Assembly: GCF_000182565.1 (NCBI RefSeq)
Contig: NW_015971548.1
Location: forward strand, 1-64,000
Length of the DNA: 64,000 bases
Direction of reading: 5' to 3'
From: Spizellomyces punctatus DAOM BR117
Lineage: Eukaryota > Chytridiomycota > Chytridiomycetes > Spizellomycetales > Spizellomycetaceae
Shown piece by piece: positions 1-10,798 of the stretch. The notes below the pieces were generated by a model that saw nothing but the letters and a program-made list of their open reading frames with translations, was not told the DNA's origin and did not search any database. Positions within the stretch are counted from its first letter, which is position 1. Every line of letters starts with the position of its first letter. The position numbers and the translations under genes are program-made.

Positions 1-859
1 GATCATCGACCTAGGGAAGAAAACTTTGCTCCAATGTACAGTATGCACTGAAATCTAAACCTGTGCACTGCTGGATGTGTTCACTGGTAACCATCTGCCC
101 CAAAATGCTTTCTAAAAAGAAACTCCTTAAGTTCAGTGCTACAACCTCGGTAGACTAGGTCTACATGTGTGTTTTGGCCAATTCGTTTTTCGCTTATCAT
201 TAGCTATGATCAAACTCTGGGGCTCCTCGGGACTATGTGGCACAGACATAGCTACAAAATCCAAATTATGTTGAGACATGGTTTGGACCTTATGGAATAC
301 GAGGACAAGGAGCCTAAAGTTACGATCCATACTTGGGACAATTGGGTAAATCTCTGGCTGTGGAAGGGGAGATGACCTCAACCAAACACAATCAATATTT
401 GATATACAGTCTTGGGTGAGTCTGACCGACAGCCTGACAACAAAAAGTATCAACACTTACTACAAACTACTGAGCAGGAGAATGAGCTGGATTTGAAATA
501 GCAGAACATACTCAAGAAGACTGTTGAACATATCAGATCGGGCAGAATTTTACACAGATATCTTTATCGATTTGTTCGTTCAGATGTTGATATTTACTTT
601 CTTCTCTCCTTCGATACAGCCAAAGGCCAAATGAGGATTGCTTTCATCTCAGACTTACAAGTCATCCATCATCTGCGTTTTGCTTCAATGAGCGAATGGA
701 CGGAATACCACATATGATTAGTCATTTGAATTCACACCGCTGTGTTTTGTCCGTGGCTCATCTAGCTTGTGGCACAGCAAACCCAGATTTTAAAACACTC
801 TTCTTGCTTTGGGCTGGTCAAAACTCCGCTCCACTTGCACCTCTACTTACTCAACAATC
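1..859. other. No gene recognised (left edge)
   Basis: I see no coding region with family resemblance or coherent splicing here. Short open frames occur on both strands, but none continues across plausible splice sites. The last 100 bases are presumably the promoter of the metallopeptidase-like gene that follows, though no clear TATA box is visible. Confidence 0.5.
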
Positions 860-1536
860 ATGTCGGATCGTTTCCTCTCACTCACACACCTAAGGCTCCG
901 CTACCCAGACGGTCTACCGATATCTGTGGTTGATGCTGTGCAAGCTGTTGATAAGCTGCTAAACAGCGAATGGTTTACTGATACATTCGCTGTCAACCGC
1001 CCAAATAGTGAGATTTTGGACGCTGTAAAAGACCTAAGAGTCTACATCTGCGATACAGCAACCTACAATGCAGGGGTCCTCGCTGCCACGCACACATTAC
1101 CTGACGTTATGGTCACCGATGAGATGGGCTGGTTTGATGCCCGACTTGATGATGAGACCATATACCTTAATGCGGAGGTTTGTAAAAAGATCACCATTAA
1201 TAATGCATATGTATACATTCTCAACAGTATACATAGTATTTTACTCCCAGACCCTATAATTCGAGGGGTATCCTCCCTGTATTGGCCATGGTGACTGTCG
1301 TGCACGAGTTGCAGCACTTTTTGCACTACAATTTTAACGTGCCTAGTCCCATCCATCCGATCCCTTCGATGAGGACCAAAGATCCTGTCGAGTCAGGACA
1401 TGAGTGGGAAATCCGTAACCTTGGGGGGGTATTAGGGAGAGCCTCTTTTGACAAAACCCCCAAAACGGTGAGATTTTTGTTACATAGTGTGGAGGCGATT
1501 GAAAATGGCACTAGGACCCATTATTATCCGGATTAA
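860..1536 (+). pseudogene. Zinc metallopeptidase-like gene, 3' part cut off by TIR element
   Basis: Model: join(860..1177,1237..1536). The 59-nt intron starts GTTTGT, ends ACATAG, and has a CTCAAC branch-like motif about 12 nt upstream of the acceptor. This is the splice that keeps the frame open. The second exon carries HELQHFLH, the HExxH zinc signature with a catalytic Glu. About 40 residues later comes SGHEWE, a good candidate for the third zinc ligand, as in fungal HExxH proteins with a downstream E(S)G-x-x-x-E motif. No signal peptide is obvious at the chosen ATG. From position 1485 the reading frame runs into the TIR of the mobile element, so the last 17 or so residues are element-encoded and the normal C-terminus is lost. 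The motif is visible; peptidase activity is inferred. The protein may be non-functional. Confidence 0.6.
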
Positions 1537-1645
1537 TCCGGTTAATCATATCGCATAATCAGAACCCCCCTCTATCGTTCAGATTGGTGTGGCATGTATT
1601 GTAATGTTTTTTTTTTAAACTGCGGTGAGGCGCATGCCAAAGGTC

Positions 1646-1653
1646 TATAAAAG
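1646..1653 (+). promoter_or_regulatory. TATA box inside TIR element copy 1
   Basis: TATAAAAG lies about 107 nt upstream of the internal ATG at 1753. The same box and flanks are conserved in copy 2 at 27106-27113. It probably drives the small internal gene. Confidence 0.55.
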
Positions 1654-1752
1654 GGAGGCCTTTTCCCTCTTTCCTCTTTACCCATCCTCGACTCGAAGCA
1701 TCTGTGCAACGCTCATTGCGACCCACACAACCTCATCGCGACTCGGTCAACC

Positions 1753-2103
1753 ATGAGAATGCCGATGTGGTGGTGTCGAGGACCTCGACCGCCCGACAGC
1801 AACCATGATCAGAACCAGCGGCAACCAATCGGATCCGATAACAAAACCTACTATTATACTGCCACATTAGTTGAGCTTGGTTGGTATGTATTGATGGCAT
1901 TTCTTGCATTTCTTGTCATCGGGTCACCTCGCTGACATGCAGTTTTTTTTAGTCTCCAAGCCTTGTCACTGAAAATCCACCAGCTTGTGACGCTGCCCAG
2001 TCGATTCGCTCCTGGATGCAAGAGTCTGGCTTCAATGCCATCAAGAGTTCTGGATCAAGGCTTAGTAGGGACCATGTGTGGTGGTGGGCAGTTATCCGGT
2101 TAG
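1753..2103 (+). CDS. Small spliced ORF carried by TIR element (copy 1)
   Basis: Model: join(1753..1883,1953..2103), 93 residues. The intron is 69 nt (GTATGT...TTTTTTTTAG). Exon 1 begins MRMPMWWCRGPRPP and is rich in polar residues and tyrosines. I do not recognise the product and see no zinc finger or transposase motif. The counterpart in copy 2 has the same exon 1 length (131 nt), a different intron length (63 nt) and exon 2 longer by exactly 3 nt. The reading frame and splice sites are therefore kept although the sequences have diverged. That hints at coding but does not prove it, because a second frame in exon 2 is also open. Confidence 0.35.
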
Positions 2104-2226
2104 AACAACCGTTACGTATTGCGTGTATAATTGCCTAGTAGTAGTTAGATAGCTTTTCCGAACCGGTTGTCGCCGGTTTATTCCCTGGTGTAGTAGCTAG
2201 TGCCAGTTTCTGTCACCTCTACACTA

Positions 2227-2645
2227 ACAAGCTAGTGATAACTTTTGATGTCCTAACTTGTTGCAAAAGATATCTTTCTGGGAGCGGGTCGGTTTCCTTA
2301 CACTCCCAGATTGCGAGACACTGGGCCCGCCGGCCTTAGAAAGCGGAGCGGTGCGGACACATGCTGCCGTGAGCGTTTGGGTGGAATTCAGCCGCAACCA
2401 TTGCCGACGCCAAGAGAAGTCGTACCCGACCGCAAGCCACGCGCGTAAGGTGATGACACAAATATGTGTCAAGAGAACTACGTTAGGTTTGATTCCCTGC
2501 TTGCTCATTGAGGCAGGGATACGTAGGCAGCGAGTCCTGGGACTCCCAGGATTCGTCCAACCTTTTTACTTTTTTTTTTTTTTTGTCGTAAAGCGTTATG
2601 GATCGGTTGGGACATCGTGACACAATGCAGATCCCATGTCTCATC
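2227..2645. other. Intergenic, no gene seen
   Basis: This stretch follows the TIR element. The first roughly 100 nt after the insertion can be read as the displaced continuation of the metallopeptidase-like frame. The rest includes a short perfect hairpin (agtcctggga/tcccaggatt near 2533) and a T-rich run near 2570. No RNA gene fits. Confidence 0.4.
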
Positions 2646-4115
2646 TCATCTATGTTTCGCTACAGCGAGCTCCTCATGCTCTATAATTGCAGATGGTGCC
2701 GACCTTCCAACATGGCTATACTGATCACTATCGACAATCGTGCCCTCTTCTAGTGAAGGGGGGACGACTAGAATTCTCTCACTAGAATACGTACCCAAGC
2801 GATATACTACAATAGCTACCAATGTGACGACAACAAATGTGGTAATCACCACATAGCCCACAATGCCAAACTCCTCATCAACCTTCCGGATAGCGTCCCA
2901 AAACCCACCTGTCATATCGTATTTTTCGGCAATGATCGACAACACTTCGATTGTACCAACAAAAATTGCTACAAGCACTGATAGCAGTGTGATAACAAAA
3001 TTGTAGTACAGCTTGAGCGCCGGATTGACCATGGCGTAGCGGTATGTCGCAAGCTACATTGAGGGTAGAACTGCGTCAGATCCATAGAAGATCATGATAC
3101 ACATAACATGTTGCGGCCGCTACCATTACTATTCCGTCCAGTGTATCGATGAATGTCATTCCCGCAGTGAATAGCGCAGGCAAGAAAAGAACCAAACCGA
3201 GGGGTATCCCCGTGCCAGCTTGCGTTGCACTTATGCCAAGGAGAGTGATTTCAGTAGCCGTGTCGAAGCCAATGCCGCTATTGCGTCCAGATTTAGCTGT
3301 GGTGGAAGTTCCCATTTTTGGAATTGCTCTAGCAGCGCGTACAATAAAATACCCAACGGATACATCTTCCATGGCGCTGAGGAAGCAAGTCAGAGCGATC
3401 TAGATGCGCCCGCATGCATACTTTGGGCCGCTTACCGTTAATAAACTTGAAGACTGGACGGAAGAACCTTCCTAGAAATCCGCCCGTCTTCAAGATCTCA
3501 TCATTTTCCACGTGTGCAAGGTTTCTGCATAGCAGAACAGGTCAGCAATGTGCTAACGTAGGACGCTACCTCTTGTGGTACGAAAACTCACCCTCCGTTG
3601 CGCATGCGCTTCATGTTTCTGATGATGCCAACTAGCACGACAATGTTACATGCCGCTATCAAGAACAGGAAGGTAGCGCTCACAATAGTTCCTGTAATTC
3701 CCCACCCTGAATCGGAAAGCCCTCTTGCTGTCACAGCCAATACGACCGTTGCCACAATCACAATAGTGGAATGTCCAAGTGCAAACCAGAACCCGACGGT
3801 GCAGGGATAGGTGCGACCATTATCATCCTGACTCAGCTTCCGCGTAACATTATCAATTGCAGCAATGTGGTCAGCGTCCACAGCGTGCCGAAGCCCCAGT
3901 GTCCAGGCGAGGAGCAAAGTTGCTTGCGCAGTGGGATACGGCCGGTAGCATATAAAGGCTGCAACCCAGATCAGTGCATTCGCCACGGCCAGTGCAACGA
4001 TGATGAATGTTGCCTTTCGAACTACTGGGCGTGGTAGAACACGGAAAAGTGCATGAAAGCGCGACTTTTGGTCCTTCTCGTCATGCGAGACTTCCATGGC
4101 AGGTGCCGGCTCCAT
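2646..4115 (-). CDS. NiCoT-family nickel/cobalt permease
   Basis: Model: complement(join(2646..3053,3124..3277,3343..3376,3436..3524,3592..4115)), 402 residues in five exons. All introns are GT-AG and 58-70 nt long. This is a multi-spanning membrane transporter for Ni2+/Co2+ of the NiCoT (HoxN/Nic1) family, which supplies metal to enzymes such as urease. The family signatures are all present: RHAVDADHIAAIDN at about residues 76-89 (metal-binding motif in TM2), GFWFALGHST in the next helix, FGIGFDTATEITLLG formed across the exon 3/4 junction, and LFTAGMTFIDTLDG before the last helices. The C-terminal exon carries the usual VNPALKLYYN segment, two more helices and a short acidic tail. The length is normal for fungal members such as S. 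pombe Nic1. I chose the start ATG because it opens a charged cytosolic N-terminus followed by TM1. The next gene, at 5436, reads away on the plus strand. Family assignment is very secure; metal preference is not visible from sequence. Confidence 0.93.
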
Positions 4116-5435
4116 TAATGTGGCTCGTGACGAGTAGCGAGTTGGGCACCCGTTCCACCACCAAAGTTGTGTTCTAAATGCCAGGCAACAAATGTCGCTC
4201 AGTTATTGCTTATCGTGCAGGGTGCTTATCGCGGTGGACAACCTTGCCATGCCAACAACGTCCTCCAATCAACTCCTGAATAACCACGTGACATTTTATG
4301 ATAGTATAAAAGCGTCTGTCTGAAGCAACTTTTGATTTTCTTTATCGACCAACTCTTCAGGATCATATGTGGAGTCTGTCGTACCTCGCTTTGTTTTCTA
4401 ACAAAGTCGCACATATCACCAAGGATGATGAGATGGAGAGCCTCCATCCAACGAGAAGTGGGGAGTTTTGGAAGCGTACTTTCACGTCGGTTCCCTCCCG
4501 TTGAAGATTTCTCCTCTGGGATATTCCAATCCGGTAGGAAGGATGGTGGGCTCCGTCTGACTTGGTGTGGCATTGAGTGTGTGGCATTGCCGCAATCTTT
4601 AGGCTTTGGCGCCTTTGTTGTCTCTTTGGTCTGAACGTTGCGTGCAATGCCACTCTTTATTGAATCAGGGTCGTCAATGATTATACTCTTTTTATATTTG
4701 CTACTTCAGAGACTCACATATGTGGGTCCATGAGAATGATTATCCACCCATAGAATATGATACGAACCTGAATTCTTTTTCATGCGCACTTTTTACATGA
4801 CGTCCGTGGGCGGAATATCCGCTTCATGTCGCTTGCATCTTTCATCGCACCAAAAAAACGGCATGTCGTGCGTCGACTGCCCAAGGTATTTGCCCCCCCC
4901 CCACATAAAGCCAGCCACACGTCAGCCACACGCCACTAAAAACGCTGTGTGGCGCTAGTGTGGCTGTCATAAAATTCAATATATCCTTTTTTGCTGTTCG
5001 GATGGAGCCACCGATGGCATAGTCATGCTGTGCCACTGCCTTTGTGGACGCTCAAAGGCCGCTTTGGACCAAACTTGAAATTTTGGCAAAGGTTGGGAAC
5101 TTGCTTTTTGCAAACGAAATTCCTTTGAGCTCCCGGTCTGCGAAGGAGGGCCGGTAAGACCATGGCATGGAAGGGTGTTTGCTTGCATATGGTGTTTACT
5201 GATTAGAGCCGTTGATGATACAGAGGATCCGTTGTCATTGTTGCTTGGTTTGTGCAGGCATTTTGTTCAACGTCGGAGGGTTTTGTCTGCACATTGCTTG
5301 GGATCATTGAAAAGGTATGTGTATATGAGCTGCATGGCCGAGTGATGCGGGCTGCCATGCACAAGAGTCCTAACTCTAAATGTTCGTGCGTGGACTTTTG
5401 CAGTTTGGTATTGTTTGCGGTGGCTTGTGAGCGAT
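4116..5435. other. Intergenic region between divergent genes
   Basis: This holds the upstream regions of the permease gene (-) and the F-box gene (+). A TATA-like TATAAAAG lies at 4305-4312 (+), with a 100-codon open frame from 4332 behind it that resembles nothing I know. Other open frames here overlap each other on both strands without codon-like character. I see no convincing gene. Confidence 0.4.
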
Positions 5436-8400
5436 ATGGCTGATACGCAAGAGCTTCAACCAAAGGAAGAGCTCCAAAGGACGGTAAGGGCAATACACTT
5501 TTCAGATATATGAGAAAGTGGACAATGCGCTAAACAATTTTGACTAATTTGCTAGGAGTCACCCATTCCTACGGTCTCCAGCCAAAAGTACATGAACCTT
5601 CCCGCACCGGTCATATCGGGCATTGTGACATATCTGGACCATGCTGATCAAGTATCTGCTCTTTTGGTGTGCCGAGGCTGGTCGCGACCTGTAGCGGAAG
5701 CCATGTACAGAGCGCCACCGTTGCAGTCTTCCGACTCGTTCGAGCGCCTCATGTCGTTGCTCAACACACCACTGCCGGCGCATCCCTATCCGGAAATGAT
5801 TCGCGAACTAGACATTGGCAGCTCAGCGGCAGACAACCTGTACATGGGTGATCTGGATGCGACTCTTGCTGTTTGCACAAATCTGGAGGTGTTTAGATTG
5901 GAGAACTGCTTTCACATTTCCAATATTCTTGTGCGTTCGCTTTCGACGCATTGTCCAAGTTTGAAGCAGGTATGTAACTTCCATAGGGTGTCTTTAGCTA
6001 TCAACCAGTGCTGAAATCTCAATTACATGAACAGGTCGACTTGCCAGGCTGCCCTATTTCCGATTCGTTCATTCCGGTTTTGAGCAAGAACTGTCGGCAG
6101 ATCGAACGCTTGGACCTCAGCTTCACCAACCTTACTGTCGCGTCGCTGCATGCGATTGTGCTAAACTGCGATAGCCTCATCCAGCTCGACCTTTCCGAGT
6201 GCCGGCCAGTGGAGGAAGACACTGTGCTTGATCTGTCCAACAAGGGTTTTACGCGACCACTCCAGTGGCTAAATTTGCGTAATACTCCTGTGAGCGACGA
6301 TCTCCTTCGGTTCACGGCTACACATTGTCCGAATCTAGAAGACTTGGTGTTGGAGTCTTGTACCGAAATTACCGATGATGCACTCGTCAAGGTTGCAAAC
6401 ACTTGCACAAAGCTACGCCGGTTGGACGTGTCCTTTTGTGACAACATCTCCGATCTTTCACTGCAAGCGTTCGCAATGCGAGCCTCATCAGCAAATGGGG
6501 GAACACTGCGCGAGCTGTACTTGACAGCCTGCGATAGTATTGGTGCTATTGCAGTGCATAATCTTGCACAAAAGTGTACAAATCTCGATCTTCTGGTGCT
6601 TGATGGATGTGACAAGATTCTAGGAACGTTTGTCCAGTCTTTTGCTTCTCAACCGTCAGATGAACTTGAGTGTCTCTTGGAAGGGGAAGCCATCCGTCTT
6701 TTTGCCGCACACGTCCCAGGATCTAACCCTGTCACACCACCTGCTTCTCCGGGCCGCCCAGCTGGAGCGGCTACAAACTACAAGGTTCAAGTTAGCTATG
6801 CCACGACATATGGTGAAAATGCAGACGTTGGCGGCTGGCGGTCGATGAGCAATGTGTATGGTCCGGGTGGGCAGGATTCCGCGGCGCTGGCGGCCGCCGC
6901 CCTAGAGGCCGCAAAGGTGCAGGCTTCATCCGGTGCGCAGCTTCATCGAAGCCTCTCACGGCGTACGTCTCGTTCGATGTTGCGTAAGCGATCTTCGATG
7001 AGTCTGGCGGACGCAGCAGCTGAAGCCGAAGCCGCAAAACAAGAACGGCAAGAAAAGATACGCGAAAAGCGCAGATCCCGGACATCCATCGATCCAACCC
7101 CAGCACCGCCGCCTCCCGTCGTTTCTGCACCAATCGTGGAACCCACGCCTGCGCCTGTACCAGCAGTCACTGCTGGTCAATTGCTCGCTTCCGGCAGGAC
7201 GTCACCTCCGTCAGGAGAAGAAATCGCTGGTGCGATTCCGCTGGCATCTGGACGCCGGAGGAGCCAGCCACCACCGCCAGCCAGCGATTCCGCAACAAAC
7301 CCGCCATCTACCACACAAGGGCAAGGTTGGGGAGCTGCAGCGTCTTCCGCGACTTCGAACTGGGGTGCGCCTCCGGCACTTGTATCGGCGCCTGCATCTG
7401 CGACCAACTGGCAACAGAAGCCTGTAGATTCGTGGAATCAAGGTACACAGTCTACCGCGGCGCCAGCAACAAACTGGACAAACCCCACTCCACCGGCGTC
7501 ACCTGGCGTTAACGGTGTACCTGATCAGCAACCTGTTCCCGCGCCGTTAGACAAAGTTCGTCGGCGTAGTATACCCGTACCTGCTGGTCCGCCACCTCCT
7601 GGAACCAACACAGCATGGTCAACCCCTGCTGGTCTTCAACCTCCCCCTGCTCCGATCATAAACGGAGGAGCGTCTGTGACACCACTTTCTGCACCACTAC
7701 CAGCTCCTGCACCCGCCCCTGCTGCTCCAGGGACAGAGACTGTCCTTCTTGCATCTGGTCGTGCGGCGCGTGCTGCGGCCGCAAAGGAGGCAACAATGGG
7801 CAACGGAGCTTCGCCAGCCCTATCTGATGGCGCGACGATATCATCTGGTGAAGGCGGTGAATCAGCGGTATTGCTTGCGTCTGGGCGTCGTCGCTCCCGC
7901 ACTGGTTCGATGACTTCACCCCCAGTGGCGGACGTTCCGGCCATTGCAACTAGCCTTCCTATGGGAAATGGAGCACCTGCCCTTCCCTCCCCATCAGGTC
8001 TTCCGGCCGCACCGCAGGCTGCGCAGCCCTGGGGCTCTAACCCCACCATTTGGACTAACCCCGCCCAGTTGACATCTGCAAGCTCGACGTGGTCTACAGC
8101 AAACTCCAGCACTACTGGGGGGTTTGTCGATCCGTGGGCAAAGTCACCTCAATCCCCTTTCTCTCCTGTCAGCAATGATCCCTGGGCAGCTCCACCATTG
8201 TCGTATCAACCACCTCAACAGCCGCTCGCTTCACCGCCTGTGGCGCCATATCCCCAACCTACACCATCGCCCACATGGGGACAAAACGGCGCTCCTACCA
8301 CAAACATTCGTCTTGCTGCTGCTCCCGGTTGGGGTGCAGCGCAAGGCGGAAGCTCTGGTTGGACTTCCACTTCACCCTACTCTCCCAATGGCGTCGGCCA

Positions 8401-8813
8401 GCCTTCTGGCGGTTACTTTGAACGAACAAGGGCAAGGATGCAAGCGACAGGGTTTGGCACGCAGGGTGGATACGGATATGGTCCAGCGGGTGACGATGAC
8501 ATGAACACGTCGAGCGGAGGCTTTGTCTTTTCATGCTCCAGAAGAGGGAAAATGCTGTTGAAATTGAAGATTGAAACCAAGACAGGAGGACATCAGACCT
8601 TGGCTGTACATGAGGTGAGTATTTATATTATTGCACGAGTGTAAATGATTCAAAATCTGATATCTTTGTTCATTTCACTAGTTTGATGATCCGCATCAAC
8701 TCGCCTCCGAGTTTTGCGCTTACTGGGACATGGCAGCGTTCCGTGAGCCATTGGTCCGGCTCATCTCGGTCCGGAAGACCAATGCAGTCAGACAGCGAGT
8801 TCATGCACATTAG
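5436..8813 (+). CDS. F-box / leucine-rich-repeat protein with long disordered tail
   Basis: Model: join(5436..5483,5556..5969,6035..8614,8682..8813), 1057 residues. All junctions are in phase 0 with GT-AG borders. An F-box (NLPAPVISGIVTYLDHADQ..., about residues 29-70) should bind Skp1 in an SCF ubiquitin ligase. It is followed by AMN1/Grr1-type cysteine-containing LRRs (LxxLxLxxCxxITDxxL pattern) to about residue 370, which should bind substrate. From about 390 to 980 the chain is Pro/Ala/Ser-rich and low complexity, with an RS/RRS-rich basic stretch and a motif LASGR repeated four times (near 537, 553, 724 and 766). The last roughly 75 residues fold back into ordinary sequence (MLLKLKIETKTGGHQTLAV...FDDPHQLASEFC), which looks like a small conserved domain I cannot name. 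Substrate and pathway are not visible. The intron-1 start adds 16 residues in frame before the F-box. Confidence 0.88.
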
Positions 8814-10798
8814 CATGTGCGGTTAAAAAAAAGCAAAGTATCATTGTATCATAGATGGGATGTGGGTTTCTGCTGAGTAGAACCTCATTGGAAGTCAGTA
8901 GACGAGTTATTCCTAATGGACGTCTTATGAACCGCGTAGCTCTTGAGTGTGTTCTCTGCGTCTCTATCTCCTAGAATTTCTTTTTACGTTGGCGCTGGTC
9001 TGTATTGTCTGTGTAGTCCCCCAATTTGCTATTTCCTGTAGTTAGGCGATCGTCCGCGAGGATGGACATTAGATGATGATATTTGTTGTGTAGGACTATA
9101 TTTACATACATATATAAACGAAGGCACATATCTTTTTGGCTTGCCAACAATGCGACTTACGCCTCGTACTGCAGGCACTTGCACAGTCCAGTGCGTATTC
9201 AATCGTGGCACCACACAACTGAATGTCTCTTTGGATTATCAATTATCCTGCAGCGACATCTGATTTGGATTTTTTTGCCATGTGAACCATGTTTTAAATA
9301 GTCGAACTTATCGATAAAAACCACAATGTAAACATCGTATCAAATCGTATCGATATCGTCTTTTCAGAGCCCTGAAGCAAAAGTATGTATACCCCAACAG
9401 GTTGTGAATCAACCACCGTCAATAGTTGTAAACAAGGGTGGTCTTGTTCAAGGTCTCACATTGAACTTGTCGCCAATAGGCTGCAAGCGATCTAGAAAGA
9501 TGTGAAGCATATGCAACGACCACAGATTTGAAACTCGTTGTTGCTCGTACCTACGTGTTCGTGTGTATCTGTGCGTATGTGTTCAAAAACAGTCCAAAAC
9601 CCTATCGAATAAAACCCTCAACACACACTGGCGGAGGGGGAAATAACACGAGCATAAAACCTCGTCGCGCGTCTCCTTATAAGCCTTTTGGACCATTCGG
9701 AGGGCTGTTGCTTGGCGTGTTTTTATTTTATTTTTGGCCCAGCTTGGAAGCAAACCATTCTTTTGCGGGAGAAACCAGGATTAACAAACAACCTAAACAA
9801 GCGACTTTGGGGCCAAACACCACATATGCGATGCTCATCAAAAGTGCTAACGCCCTCCAAGCACACATACACACCACATACATACGGACAAGAAACAGTT
9901 GCCTTGCTCCATTTTTAACTTGCCCATCAACTACGTCCTTTTTACTGATTTCATCAACAACGTCAACGACAAAACTCCTTCCATGTCAACCTTTTGACAT
10001 CGCCCTTTCAACGGACAGTAGGATGATAATAACAAACCATTGCATTGAACCACACCAATTGCATTTGAAAGAAAATGTTCAAAAACATTTTTATGCAAAT
10101 TTTTTTGGGAAACAAATTTGTGTGTCAGAACTGCAATTCAACAACTAATGTCTCAATAACTGCATTGACATTCCAATGTCATTCCATTTGTTGTCAAAAT
10201 GCATTCCAACTATTCCAACTTGACGTGTTGATGAGGTCCTCTCCTTCCCCCCCCTTCTCGCTGTTTGTTGGTTGGCTTGTTGGATTGCCGATTTTGGCCC
10301 ATTGGACAAGGTTGCAAGCGGTATCGGCTTTACACGCTGAACAAGACAATTTGGCTGCACGCACTCGTGTAGCTTTTATTCGTCTTGGTGCTTTACTTAT
10401 CTGTGCGATCACTCCATTACGGTAACGGTCGAGACTGTGGAATCCTGTACAAGCAAAACTAGGAGTTTGTTGGCACTTGCTCCTTCCGTCCGTGTGTGTG
10501 TACACACACGACTCTTTCGTTCCTGATCCCTTGCCCCCCGCCTTGCACTGTGTTTGGTTACGAACATTGTCAAGCCTCAACCCAACCGATACAACAAATA
10601 GCCAGTGGTACACTACGGTTGAAAATTCCCACGTCATCACCTTGTATCTTTTTGCGTTCCTTTTACACCTCTCGGTACTCTATTCGCGGACGACTGCCGT
10701 ACCATCACCCCTAAACGCACACAACTGACTACGGATACTGATCATTACCTTGGAGAGCTGATTTACGAGCTTTCAGTAGCGGCCCTGCTTTGGGAACG
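8814..10798. other. Long intergenic / 5' region, no gene seen
   Basis: About 2 kb separate the F-box gene from the Vac7-like gene. The sequence is A/T-rich with short CA/TG-rich runs (for example near 9860-9890 and 10495-10510). One open frame of 206 codons on the plus strand (9528-10148) has repetitive, low-complexity content and no splice continuation, so I do not call it. The part next to 10799 is C/T-rich, as in many fungal promoters and leaders. Confidence 0.45.

Larger units (their letters stand above)
1485..2226 (+). mobile_element. Non-autonomous TIR DNA element, copy 1
   Basis: The two ends form an imperfect inverted repeat of about 30 bp, matching at 25 of 30 positions: TAGTGTGGAGG...TGGCACTAG at the left, and its reverse complement at the right ending ...CTCTACACTA. 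A second copy lies at 26946-27711 and is nearly identical along its whole length. Both copies are bordered by TA, which would fit a TA target duplication, but with only two copies the exact end and the superfamily stay open. No transposase is encoded. Inside are a TATA box and a small spliced open frame. This copy sits inside the metallopeptidase-like gene. Confidence 0.75.

Noticed and set aside
2646-4115. Recent bacterial transfer of the nickel permease gene
   Set aside because: Four spliceosomal introns and known fungal members (S. pombe Nic1) make vertical inheritance the simpler view.
9528-10148. 206-codon plus-strand open frame as a gene
   Set aside because: Low-complexity composition, no recognisable motif, no splice continuation, and it sits in a promoter-like region.
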